A stretch of DNA of 64,000 nt from CBDDLJ01 sp965230635. Lineage in GTDB: Bacteria; Pseudomonadota; Gammaproteobacteria; UBA1113. Location: the NCBI GenBank assembly GCA_965230635.1, contig CBDDLJ010000019.1, positions 1 to 64,000 on the forward strand. Direction: 5' to 3'. Within the stretch, counting starts at the first letter, position 1. Every line of letters starts with the position of its first letter. Positions 1 through 7,687 of this stretch are shown here, one piece after another. The position numbers were made by a program, and so were the translations under genes. The notes under the pieces are model-generated. The model saw nothing but the letters and a program-made list of their open reading frames with translations, made no database searches and was not told the origin of the DNA.

Positions 1-1260
1 CCGGAAGGTTCATCGCCGTTTTCGCAAGCTTATGCTGGTCATCAATTTGGTCATTTTACAATACTAGGCGATGGTCGAGCTCATCTTTGTGGAGAGCATG
101 TCACGCCTGCTGGTGATAGGTTTGATATTCAATTCAAGGGATCAGGGCGTACACCTTATTCGAGGCGTGGTGATGGCAAAGCAGCACTGGGGCCAATGTT
201 GCGAGAATATATTGTCTCTGAAGCCATGCATCACTTGGGCATTCCTACAACACGAAGCCTTGCCGTTGTAACAACAGGTGAATCTGTAATCCGTGAGACG
301 ATTTTGCCCGGCGCGATTTTAACTCGTACAGCTAGCTCTCACATCAGAGTCGGTACTTTTGAGTTTGCTGCCGCTGATGGTGATCAAAAAGTGGTTGAAG
401 AGCTAATGAATTATACGATCCAGCGCCATTATCCTGAGATAATACACAAGCAAAATAAGGCACTAGCGTTAATCAAATCTGTTATGGAAGGGCAGATCAA
501 TCTAATTTTGCATTGGATGCGGGTTGGCTTTATCCATGGCGTAATGAATACCGACAACATGACTCTTTGCGGAGAAACGATTGATTATGGTCCTTGTGCT
601 TTTATGGATGCATATGATCCGGATACGCTTTTTAGCTCAATTGATCATATGGGCCGGTATGCCTTCGCTAATCAACCTAGGGTTGCACAGTGGAATCTTG
701 CAAGGCTTGCCGAGACGCTTTTGCCATGTATAGATGTAGATAGAAACAAAGCGGTTAAAATAGCTGAAAAGACAATCAATCAATTCCCTGATATATACCA
801 ACAAAAATGGTTATCCATGATGCGCTCTAAACTTGGCCTGTTTGGCTCACAAACAGGTGATGAGCAGCTTATCTCTGATCTTCTCAGCTGGATGCATAAA
901 AGCCATGCGGATTACACAAATACATTTCGTTATCTTAATCAAATGGATAGACCCACTGGCAAACCTTATGATCAAAAATCCTTTGAAAATTGGTATTGCC
1001 GATGGCGGGCTAGACTTGAGAAAAACTCTAAGCCATTAAAATCATCTCTATGTCTAATGAAAAATACCAACCCTGTTATTATTCCACGTAATCATAAAGT
1101 TGAACAGGTCCTAGATGCTGCCAATCAAGCAGATTTTAAGCCTCTTATGGACTTGTTGATAGCACTCCAAGCCCCTTATAAAGATCAAGATTTTCTGAAA
1201 CCTTTTCAAACTCCACCTAAACTCGGTGAGCGAGTATATCAGACATTCTGTGGCACATAA
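1..1260 (+). CDS. selO: SelO family protein adenylyltransferase (5' end outside window)
   Basis: SelO (YdiU/UPF0061) is a pseudokinase-fold enzyme that transfers AMP from ATP to Ser/Thr/Tyr of target proteins, linked to redox stress. The reading frame is open from base 1 and ends at TAA 1258-1260, giving 419 visible residues, so roughly the first 60-80 residues of a protein usually near 480 lie upstream. Visible hallmarks are YAGHQFGHF near the start, FKGSGRTPYSRRGDGKA (visible codons 45-61) followed by SEAMHHLGIPTTR, the nucleotide/metal-binding GVMNTDNM (about 181-188) and DYGPCAFMDAYDP (from 195), and the family's C-terminal YQTFCGT. An internal ATG at 196 is not the start because the conserved core begins before it. 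The gene looks intact up to the window edge and borders a zone of decayed genes. Family assignment is firm; targets are unknown. Confidence 0.95.
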   Translation, partial: PEGSSPFSQAYAGHQFGHFTILGDGRAHLCGEHVTPAGDRFDIQFKGSGRTPYSRRGDGKAALGPMLREYIVSEAMHHLGIPTTRSLAVVTTGESVIRETILPGAILTRTASSHIRVGTFEFAAADGDQKVVEELMNYTIQRHYPEIIHKQNKALALIKSVMEGQINLILHWMRVGFIHGVMNTDNMTLCGETIDYGPCAFMDAYDPDTLFSSIDHMGRYAFANQPRVAQWNLARLAETLLPCIDVDRNKAVKIAEKTINQFPDIYQQKWLSMMRSKLGLFGSQTGDEQLISDLLSWMHKSHADYTNTFRYLNQMDRPTGKPYDQKSFENWYCRWRARLEKNSKPLKSSLCLMKNTNPVIIPRNHKVEQVLDAANQADFKPLMDLLIALQAPYKDQDFLKPFQTPPKLGERVYQTFCGT

Positions 1261-1440
1261 TCCATGACGATTTACGCTGATTGCACAGATCATGAATTTC
1301 AATATTCCAACCTGATAAGGTACTAATAAATCTTTAGCGCCACTTGAAATATCTAGCAAATTTGAGTTATCAATATTAGAGTTTGGCGCGCCAGCTAGTT
1401 ACTGTCATTTCCCACCATAGGATGCTAGATATTTTGAACA

Positions 1441-1710
1441 ACTTACAGTAGGGCAATTAGCTCCGAAAATTGTCAAAGGTTATTCCAAGCGCGAATAGCA
1501 AAAAATCTGCGAACACAATTAGGTACTTGATTACTGCATTTATGCAAGATTAGCAGCATAGCTCTTGGTGCTGATGGGTTTACTGGTAAACAATGGCAAC
1601 AGCTTTCAGCTGACGATTTATTGCTAAAATCGCGAATAAAGACAGTAAGTAAAAATAAGTTTTGGGCTTCTGCTAATAAACCTATACCGAAGGTAGTCAA
1701 AAGAAAATGA
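1441..1710 (+). pseudogene. Unrecognised decayed coding remnant
   Basis: Reading frame 1 gives a protein-like stretch interrupted by one in-frame TGA at about 1528-1530 and ending at TGA 1708-1710. The part after the stop includes GADGFTGKQWQQLSADDLL and a basic C-terminus ending in KVVKRK. Upstream of 1441 the same frame has further stops. It has no start codon with a ribosome-binding site and I do not recognise the family. It lies between selO and a MITE, in a zone where other genes are also broken, so I read it as the 3' part of a dead gene. The rest of 1261-1722 shows nothing else that I can support. Confidence 0.3.
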
Positions 1711-1722
1711 ATGAGTACTGCT

Positions 1723-1886
1723 TATAGCGTTTCCCTCTATTGTTGACCTATCCTAAGACATCATCTAGCGCCTGCTTGCTTGGTTATTCAAAATCTTATT
1801 GACAATAAGTGAACGTCGCTTTTGAACCCTCGCAAGCAAACACTATACTCGCTTAGAATAGGTCAACAATAGAGGGAAACGCTATA
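1723..1886. mobile_element. Palindromic MITE, subfamily A, copy 1
   Basis: A 164 bp element begins TATAGCGTTTCCCTCTATTG and ends with the inverse complement, so its terminal inverted repeats are over 30 bp (through GTTGACCTATCCTAAG). Near-identical copies occur at 36486-36649 and 42522-42686. The centre contains shorter complementary segments (CTTGCTTGG/CTCGCAAGCA and TTATTGACAATAAG), so the transcript could fold into a long hairpin. It has no coding capacity. This copy marks the 3' boundary of a decayed hipA gene on the minus strand. TA next to each end would fit a target-TA (IS630/Tc1-like) mobiliser, which is inference. Confidence 0.85.
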
Positions 1887-2835
1887 AAAATTATCTTTGA
1901 TTATTTTTGTTATAGTTGAATTAATCAATTTACTACTGCTACTACTGACATTAGCATCTGTATCAAAATTAGACCATTTTGATACAGATGATTTTACCTC
2001 TGAGCAATGTTCACCGTTAGGCCCTGAAGAAAACGTTAAATCATAAGAAGGTGAAACCCGCCAAGCACTGTTTCGATCCATTAAAAAAGAGAAATTTTTA
2101 GGGTGATCGTCACGGTTATGACTAAGAATATTAAACACGCACCTCCTATATTGTTTTTCGCACTGTTGCTTTCATGATCATTTCATAGTCAAGACTTGGG
2201 GTTCTATGATCTGCATGTAAAAGCCCACTTATTGTATGCATATGTACTTTGGAATTATGTGTTTTATCACATCTGTGACTGCCAAAAAAACCAAGCCCTT
2301 TTTGCACTGGAAATGATTTAGCTTTTGGCACATCAAGTCCAGCATCTTGTGCCAATGTCTTTTGGAACCGTGTGAGACAAAAATTTAATTAACCAATGTT
2401 AATCTTCAAAATGCATTAAAGCTTTTGGTCTTGCACTAGCTGAAGAGCCACTGAGACTGAGTAGATTGGCAACATACTTGTCATCGTCATGTTCTTGGAA
2501 TTCAGCGATTTTGTCTAAAGAATTATGAGTCAGATTAGATAAATGCTTTGCTTCGGGTTGGTAAATTAAAGCACCCATGCCATTTGATCCTATAAAAAAA
2601 GTCCATCAAGTGTAGATAGGCTACCCGGATTAATATTGTGCTTGATGAGCAAACGGTCTAGTAGCAATCTTCCTCAGCCATCAGGTAGATTGTCATTAAA
2701 AACACCAAACAAACCATCAAAAGTAAAATCATCTCCTGCTATAAACCTTTGAACGCATTGCAGTGAAATAAGATCGAATGGAGTAATGTTTAGTAGTTTA
2801 ACTGGCATCATAGTGAAATTTCACCGAGTGGGTTG
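1887..2835 (-). pseudogene. hipA: HipA family toxin kinase, decayed (LPDGWG subfamily)
   Basis: HipA toxins are Ser/Thr kinases that phosphorylate GltX and induce dormancy. Read on the minus strand, successive frames give recognisable HipA segments: a DGLFGVFNDNLPDG motif followed by an in-frame TGA where Trp is expected (near 2680), LLLDRLL, a frameshift near 2595, NGMGALIYQPEA, SLSGSSASARPKALMHF, a break near 2390, MAQDAGLDVPKAKSFPV, HMHTISGLLHADHR, a break near 2140, and the catalytic-loop-like HNRDDHPKNFSFLMD with SPSYDLTFSSGPNGEH. The 3' end runs into the MITE at 1723-1886. Several frameshifts and at least one stop make it non-functional. It appears to belong to a different HipA subfamily from the fragment at 3102-3218, so the two are probably separate remnants. 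No full N-terminus is visible. Confidence 0.85.
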
Positions 2836-2889
2836 ATTTACTTAATTTTATTGTTTTGCATGCTAAAATCATCTGGAAAGGGTTGATTT

Positions 2890-3105
2890 ATGATAGATAA
2901 CAAAATTGAAAAACTAGGCATTATTGTTAAGAAAGCCGGAAAAGAGCAAAGCTTAATACAAGCACAACTAGCAGTCACCACCGGTGTGGGTGCGTGCTTT
3001 ATCCGCGAGCTGGAGCAAGGCAAAAAGTCTTGTCATGTCGGCAACGCACTGCATGTCGTATCGATGCTTGAGATTGATATCACAATTAGTAGTAAAATGC
3101 TATGA
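2890..3105 (+). CDS. hipB: HipB-like helix-turn-helix antitoxin
   Basis: A 71-residue XRE/HTH protein of the small Y4mF/HipB type that normally binds operator DNA and neutralises a HipA kinase. The HTH covers about residues 8-60, with TQ-like helix 2 (SLIQAQLAVTTGV) and the recognition helix followed by FIRELEQGKKSCHVGNALHV, the usual pattern of this family. The ATG follows GGAAAGGG. Its TGA (3103-3105) overlaps the ATG of a hipA N-terminal fragment (3102) by four bases, the normal hipBA coupling. The reading frame is intact although its partner toxin is truncated to 38 residues, so it is an orphan antitoxin. It could still autoregulate or act on another HipA elsewhere in the genome. Confidence 0.8.
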   Translation: MIDNKIEKLGIIVKKAGKEQSLIQAQLAVTTGVGACFIRELEQGKKSCHVGNALHVVSMLEIDITISSKML

Positions 3106-3218
3106 GCCGGATAATAGATGTGTATTTACAGGAAAAACTAGTCGGAAGCCTTGAGCAGACTGATAGCGGCGACTTGGTTTTTACCTACAATGCTGATTAT
3201 GTAGCATCTTACTCATAA
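3102..3218 (+). pseudogene. hipA: Truncated HipA toxin, N-terminal 38 residues
   Basis: The frame starts at ATG 3102, overlapping the hipB stop, and reads SRIIDVYLQEKLVGSLEQ then LVFTYNADYV, which is the standard HipA N-terminal subdomain (DVYL...LVG.L....G.L.F.Y...). It stops at TAA 3216-3218 after 38 residues, against about 400-440 for a full toxin, so the kinase domain is missing. The last bases overlap the 3' end of the NUDIX gene on the other strand, so the truncation point abuts that gene. No continuation is visible on the plus strand. Confidence 0.7.
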
Positions 3219-3663
3219 ACTTGCTGTCTGAATTTCCGGCCAGCCATGATGGTAACAGTCTTTTTAATGACTCAGCTCTAAAATCTATTTCTTGCAAACT
3301 AGAAATAGGCATCCATATCAATTCCATATGTTTTTCTGGGCATATTATTTTTCTATCTGATTTTAAATGTTCAGATTCAGCTTCAAAAATAAAGTTATAT
3401 TCGTGGTTGTGGCAAATGCTACTATGATCAGGTTCAAAGCTATATTCTAGACACCCTAAGAACTTATTTATTTTGCAGAAAAATCCAGTTTCTTCTTTTA
3501 ATTCTCTCAGCAAAGAGGTTTCAGCTGACTCTCCATACTCTATATGACCGCCAGGTAAAAAATAAAAAGTTATTTCAAGATCAAGTGTTTTACAAAGTAA
3601 AATTTTATTTTTATCGATGATGGCTGCTCTGCTTAAAACATGAATTTTATCTCGATTGCTCAT
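3181..3663 (-). CDS. NUDIX hydrolase
   Basis: A 160-residue NUDIX-domain protein. The Nudix box GX5EX7REUXEEXGU is complete: GGHIEYGESAETSLLREL followed by KEETGF at about residues 38-61, including the RELKEE metal-binding glutamates. NUDIX enzymes hydrolyse nucleoside diphosphates linked to another moiety and need Mg2+. The long insert with several His residues (FEPDHSSICHNHEYNF) and the PGGHIE lead-in resemble general NUDIX proteins annotated as housecleaning pyrophosphatases; the substrate cannot be read from the sequence. It stands alone on the minus strand; its 3' end overlaps the hipA N-terminal remnant, so its last residues may derive from that junction. Confidence 0.85.
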   Translation of the reverse strand: MSNRDKIHVLSRAAIIDKNKILLCKTLDLEITFYFLPGGHIEYGESAETSLLRELKEETGFFCKINKFLGCLEYSFEPDHSSICHNHEYNFIFEAESEHLKSDRKIICPEKHMELIWMPISSLQEIDFRAESLKRLLPSWLAGNSDSKFMSKMLHNQHCR

Positions 3664-4172
3664 TATATACCTCGTTTATTTCTTCACCTTAATGAAATAC
3701 CATCTGCATATGGCCATCAATCATTTTACAAATTGACGAACACAAAACATTCGCATCATTTTTTAGCGTTAAAAAATGCGCTTACTCAAATTTGTTGATA
3801 ATTTTCTAATTTTTTTGTTAACTGCTTACCTGCAGGAAATAGTTTAGGGTATTTTGCTTTTTCATCGCCGTCAATATGCTTCTACTCAGTTAACTTCGCC
3901 AAATCATTCTGTGTTGGTTGTTGGCGTTTGGATGCAGGAGATCGTTTTTATTTATACTTTCATCACGAGATTATCTCTCTGAACGCTTATCTTCATATGA
4001 GCATCACCATATAAAATATAAAACTATCATAACACAATTATATTAGTTGAACAAAATATCTTTTTATGTCAAGATAATCCTGAGTTAAACTATATATAAT
4101 TGTGTGGATCTAGCGCATAAGCCTTGCACAGTCATATAATTTCAATGTTTTGAATATACAGGAGATACATAA
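3664..4172. other. Intergenic, no gene seen
   Basis: About 510 bp between divergent genes (NUDIX on minus, GyrI-like on plus). It is AT-rich, has stops in all frames and no ORF that I can support. It must hold the promoters of both flanking genes; an AGGAG ribosome-binding site lies just before the ATG at 4173. Confidence 0.5.
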
Positions 4173-4664
4173 ATGAAAAAAGCAAATATACAATTACCTG
4201 AAATAAAATTAGTTGGCATTACGGCGAGAACCAGCAATAGCTTAGAAGCTAACCCAGAAACAGCAAAAATTGGCCAAACCATAGGCAATTACTTTGAAAA
4301 TAACTTAAGCCAAAAAATAGCAAATAGGACAAAACCAGGAACAACTTATTGCGCTTATACAGAATATGAGAGTGATGAGGACGGTGAATATACCTATTTT
4401 GTTGGTGAAGAAATAGATTGTTTCGAAAAGGTACCTGCTGGTTTTACAACGCTAACAATAACACCCTCAAACTATGCAAAATTTGAATGTGGCCCTGGGC
4501 AAATGCCAAAAATATGTATCGATGCCTGGAAAGAGATTTGGAAAATGCAAGACGCTGATTTCGGAGGAAAGAGAACTTATATGACAGATTTTGAAATTTA
4601 CGATGAAAGAGCAAAAGACGATGAGAACACAATTTTAGATATTTATATTGGTATACAGCAGTGA
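4173..4664 (+). CDS. GyrI-like / AraC effector-binding domain protein
   Basis: A 163-residue single-domain protein of the GyrI-like small-molecule-binding superfamily (the stand-alone form of the C-terminal domain of Rob/AraC-type regulators, also known as integron-associated effector-binding protein). The N-terminal strand LPEIKLVGITARTSN is the typical KLVGI.ART.N motif, followed by an alpha-helix, a central Y.EYESDEDGEYTYFVGEEI strand pair characteristic of the family (the Y.Y..D..G.Y....G), VPAGFTTLTIT, and the C-terminal DFEIYDERAKD and LDIYIGIQ strands. Such proteins bind hydrophobic or cationic compounds. The start follows an AGGAG at the correct distance. Its TGA overlaps a GTG-initiated GNAT remnant, so the two were once translationally coupled. 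No DNA-binding domain is present. Confidence 0.85.
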   Translation: MKKANIQLPEIKLVGITARTSNSLEANPETAKIGQTIGNYFENNLSQKIANRTKPGTTYCAYTEYESDEDGEYTYFVGEEIDCFEKVPAGFTTLTITPSNYAKFECGPGQMPKICIDAWKEIWKMQDADFGGKRTYMTDFEIYDERAKDDENTILDIYIGIQQ

Positions 4665-5034
4665 ATATAGAGCACGCAGGAAGTCCAGTTGCCGTCGATA
4701 TTGATCTCATTAGCAAACAAATCAACCAAGAAATGTCTGAGTATAGTGAAGCTTATCCTTTTGCTTTTTCATAAAATATGACACGACTGATATCATTGCA
4801 GGCTCTAATAGTTTTGTTCTTTATGGCGTAATATACATCGACCAACTTTGGGTTAATAAAAACTATAGAGAACAAGGGTTTGCTAAAAAAATAGTATTAG
4901 TCTCCGAAGGCATGCATCCACCAGATGATGATTCAGGTGTTGCTATCATTCTTTGCTTAAGGCACTTATTAAAACCTATCTACGGAATAAAAGAGCTATG
5001 TGAGTGTGAGTCCATCATTGCTAAATATACATAG
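4661..5034 (+). pseudogene. GNAT family N-acetyltransferase, frameshifted
   Basis: The first segment starts with GTG 4661 overlapping the upstream stop and reads NIEHAGSPVAVDIDLIS... to TAA at 4772-4774. The continuation in another frame (from about 4775) contains GVIYIDQLWVNKNYREQGFAKKI, which matches the GNAT acetyl-CoA-binding motif (LWV...YR.QG.GK.L), and ends at TAG 5032-5034. The region after that motif no longer resembles the usual FY.K.GF ending. The split frame and degenerate C-terminus mark it as a pseudogene. It was probably an acetyltransferase operonic with the GyrI-like gene; its substrate is unknown. Confidence 0.7.
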
Positions 5035-5168
5035 CTGATCTTATGGATAAATTTTCTAGCATTAAAATTAAAACAAGCTATAATTAACCGCATCTGAAGC
5101 CTACTGAATTGATAAGTGACGCGCCAACTCTGTGGGGCGAGCAGTAGGAAATATTTAAGTTGAAAATG

Positions 5169-6326
5169 CTAGATCATGCTTCTTAAACTAGTTAATAAAA
5201 ATAGGCTGAGTCCCATGATTAATAATGAAGCGGCTAATAAAATAATTGCTAAACTTAAAATGCTGCCATTAAAAGTATAGCTAGACAAAAATGTTAAACC
5301 TGCGCATATTAAGTATCTCAGGCTGATAATTACAGAACTGGTAGTGCCCTTTATTTCAGGAAACATTTCCATAGACCGTGCGAAAATCATTGGATAGATA
5401 AGTGCAAATCCGATTGAGAAAATACTCATGCTCTCAGTTAATTGAATTGAGTTTTTAGAAAAACATATCAATATAATCCCTGTCAATTGCATCACAAGAG
5501 CAGAAGTTAACGTTTCATGCATGCCGAGCAAGGTTGTGATTTTGCTGGATAAAAAGCTGGCAAATGCAAAACAAGTGACTACAAGCGCTGTATTCATTGT
5601 ATAGGCAAACATACTAAGTCCCATAGTTTGCATATAAATAAAAGGGCTGATTGCAACAAATGCCATATAACAACCATAAAGTAGGCTTGGGATAGCTGCT
5701 GCAATAATAAATCTTGGGCTTGTAATCAGCGTTTTGTAGTCTGACAAAATTACTTGGATATTTATTTTCTTCTTTTGCTTTGATGTTTCAGGTAAAAATA
5801 CCAAAAGTAGCAACCAAGAAAAAATGCATATTCCAGCAACCACACCATAGTTTCCTTGCCAACCAATTGCCGAATTAATAAATCCGCCAAGAACTGGCGC
5901 CAATGCCATCAGGCTGGTAAATACAGCATTCATAATACCATATAATTTTGATGCTTCATTTGTTTTATAACGATCTGCAATAATCGCAGAGACTACAACG
6001 GCTGATGTTGCTGCTCCAAACCACTGTATAAAGCGCGCTAATAATAAAATTTGCATTGTTGGTGCAAGCACACATAGAGTAGCACCAATAGCCAATATAC
6101 CATTTCCAACCAACATGATTTTGCGCCTGCCATAGCTATCTGATAAAGGGCCATAAATGATCGCAGCTACGCAAAATCCAACAAGGTTCATGGTAATTGT
6201 TAAACCTACGATGCTTTCACTAACACCAAAATATGTCATGATACTAGGAAAACTGGGAGCTGAAATTTCCAGTTCAATGCAGCTATTGATTAGTGCTAAC
6301 ATCAGTAAACAAGGTAATAAATTCAT
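5169..6326 (-). CDS. MFS transporter, Bcr/CflA-like drug exporter
   Basis: A 385-residue inner-membrane protein with about 12 hydrophobic segments, the normal length for a Bcr/CflA-type major facilitator. The first helix carries the E-x-x-x-PSFPSI pattern of that subfamily. The loop between TM2 and TM3 has the MFS motif A form YGPLSDSYGRRKIM, and TM5 has the antiporter-type GWQGNYG after PVLGGFI. These transporters export drugs or small metabolites in exchange for protons. It starts at ATG 6326 behind an AAGAGA site and stands alone. Downstream is a 130 bp gap to the GNAT remnant. The substrate cannot be determined from sequence. Confidence 0.85.
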   Translation of the reverse strand: MNLLPCLLMLALINSCIELEISAPSFPSIMTYFGVSESIVGLTITMNLVGFCVAAIIYGPLSDSYGRRKIMLVGNGILAIGATLCVLAPTMQILLLARFIQWFGAATSAVVVSAIIADRYKTNEASKLYGIMNAVFTSLMALAPVLGGFINSAIGWQGNYGVVAGICIFSWLLLLVFLPETSKQKKKINIQVILSDYKTLITSPRFIIAAAIPSLLYGCYMAFVAISPFIYMQTMGLSMFAYTMNTALVVTCFAFASFLSSKITTLLGMHETLTSALVMQLTGIILICFSKNSIQLTESMSIFSIGFALIYPMIFARSMEMFPEIKGTTSSVIISLRYLICAGLTFLSSYTFNGSILSLAIILLAASLLIMGLSLFLLTSLRSMI

Positions 6327-6762
6327 AAAATGTCTCTTTTTTGGTTTATAAAAAAATAAGCATGCAAAAATGCCATCCGCGCCAAATAGAATTATTTTTT
6401 GGCAAATTTAGAGATAAATAAGAGATCAGGCTTTGACTGTAAAGATGCTTTGAGACTACAAGTAGTTTGATTACACAGTCTATAAAGAGAATATGCACAC
6501 AAACAAAGTATGCCTGAATAGGTTAATGATTACATTATATATCTTAACTGATTCCCTTGCACTTTGAGCAACTGTAGTAATTTTTAACGTTATTGCTACA
6601 ATCCCAAGCAGGCTTGGAAGGGTGGAATTGAAGCCGTAAAATTCCCTTAGGACTTGATCCTGTAAACGAGATCCAGCTCTTTTCCACCCATTTTGTTTGT
6701 AAAGACCGAACGGTATCTGAAGCCTCGTTTCAGTACAATTTCAAGACAGGACGTAGAGATAT

Positions 6763-6901
6763 TATAGCATAGCCATTTTCAATATTACTAAGCTATTATA
6801 AGCGAGTATAACGTGTGCTTGGTTTCATAAGTGAGGTTTACTTAAGCAAGCGCGTGTTAGCGGAAGTTTATAATAGCTTAGTAATATTGAAAGCGTCTAT
6901 A
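6763..6901. mobile_element. Palindromic MITE, subfamily B, copy 1 (degenerate)
   Basis: TATAGCATAGCCATTTTCAA at the left end and the complementary TTGAAAGCGTCTATA at the right enclose arms AATATTACTAAGCTATTATAA / TTATAATAGCTTAGTAATATT (split by a few bases). The core shares GTGAGGTTTACTTA and AAGCAAGCGCGTGTTAGCGG with the copy at 42996-43158. At 139 bp it is about 25 bp shorter than the other B copies because part of the centre is missing, and both ends carry substitutions, so it is an old copy. Confidence 0.75.
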
Positions 6902-7542
6902 AGGATATGCTGAACACAAATCTTAAGTCGTAAAATTTAGCTTAGGGGCAGATTTTTTGCTCTGAACAGTATGATACACCTAAACTATATGGCATTGAAT
7001 CGCTCATTTTATGGTCAGTTTGAGGCGCGTTATATGGACGAATGCTAATCTCTGTCGCCTTACGTTTTTCATAACCTAAGGATGGCATGTCAGGGGCGAG
7101 ATAGATTAGGATGTGTTTCACGAAGCTTGGAAGTTTTATATATGAGCAATCCAGTATGGCGTCAAGCATGATGTTATATACGAAAAAAACACGCAATCTG
7201 TAATATGCTCAAAAAATTAGCGATACGAATAAAAAATGCTGCTATTTTGTGGTGAAATGTTGTTTAATGTGTGAAGAATTTTGAATTAAATAGTTATTAT
7301 TTGTTTACATAATTTTCAGTCCTAAGTATAGTATTTGCCTATAGAGGAAGGGGTGTTGATTAGATCAGACTTAGGTGGATCAGAATAAAAACAATCGTTC
7401 TTAAATTGAACAGTTTTGTTCTTTTAAGCTTGAAAAGTTAGAATATATGTAATAATATAGTAAATGCGCTAACTTTATTTCATCCATTGAATGATATTAG
7501 TGAAGACATCTTGAGACGGAATATAACTCATTATTCCTCTTG

Positions 7543-7592
7543 TTTAGGGTAAGGAAGCAATTGTAAATTAGGGTAAGGGTGCAATTGTAAAA
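7543..7592. repeat. Two tandem 25 bp direct repeats upstream of the FAD protein
   Basis: TTAGGGTAAGG at 7543 and again at 7568 each lead into GCAATTGTAAA with only a two-base difference between units. The pair ends about 95 bp before the ATG at 7688. Two copies spaced 25 bp apart could be an operator for a dimeric regulator; that is a guess from position only. Confidence 0.5.
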
Positions 7593-7687
7593 ATTACAAA
7601 TAAAAGCTACGCTTCCAGTCGCTGTATAGCTTTTCTACAAATAATAACAAATCCCGATAATTGTAATTAGAATAGAGATATTTGTCT

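Larger units (their letters stand above)
6327..7687. other. Long gene-free stretch with MITE and possible gene remnants
   Basis: About 1.36 kb without a convincing gene. It holds a degenerate MITE (6763-6901) and a tandem 25 bp repeat (7543-7592). The minus-strand open frames around 6600-6770 and 6942-7196 give protein-like but unrecognised text without a clear ribosome-binding site, so they may be dead-gene remnants. The base composition is very AT-rich from 7200 onward, where the promoter of the downstream FAD protein must lie. Confidence 0.5.

Noticed and set aside
1863..3218. A single hipBA operon broken by inversion
   Set aside because: The plus-strand fragment and the minus-strand remnant look like different HipA subfamilies, so two independent remnants fit better.
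6942..7196. An 84-codon minus-strand frame in the 1.36 kb gap
   Set aside because: Protein-like in places but unrecognised and without a start signal; left as part of the intergenic description.
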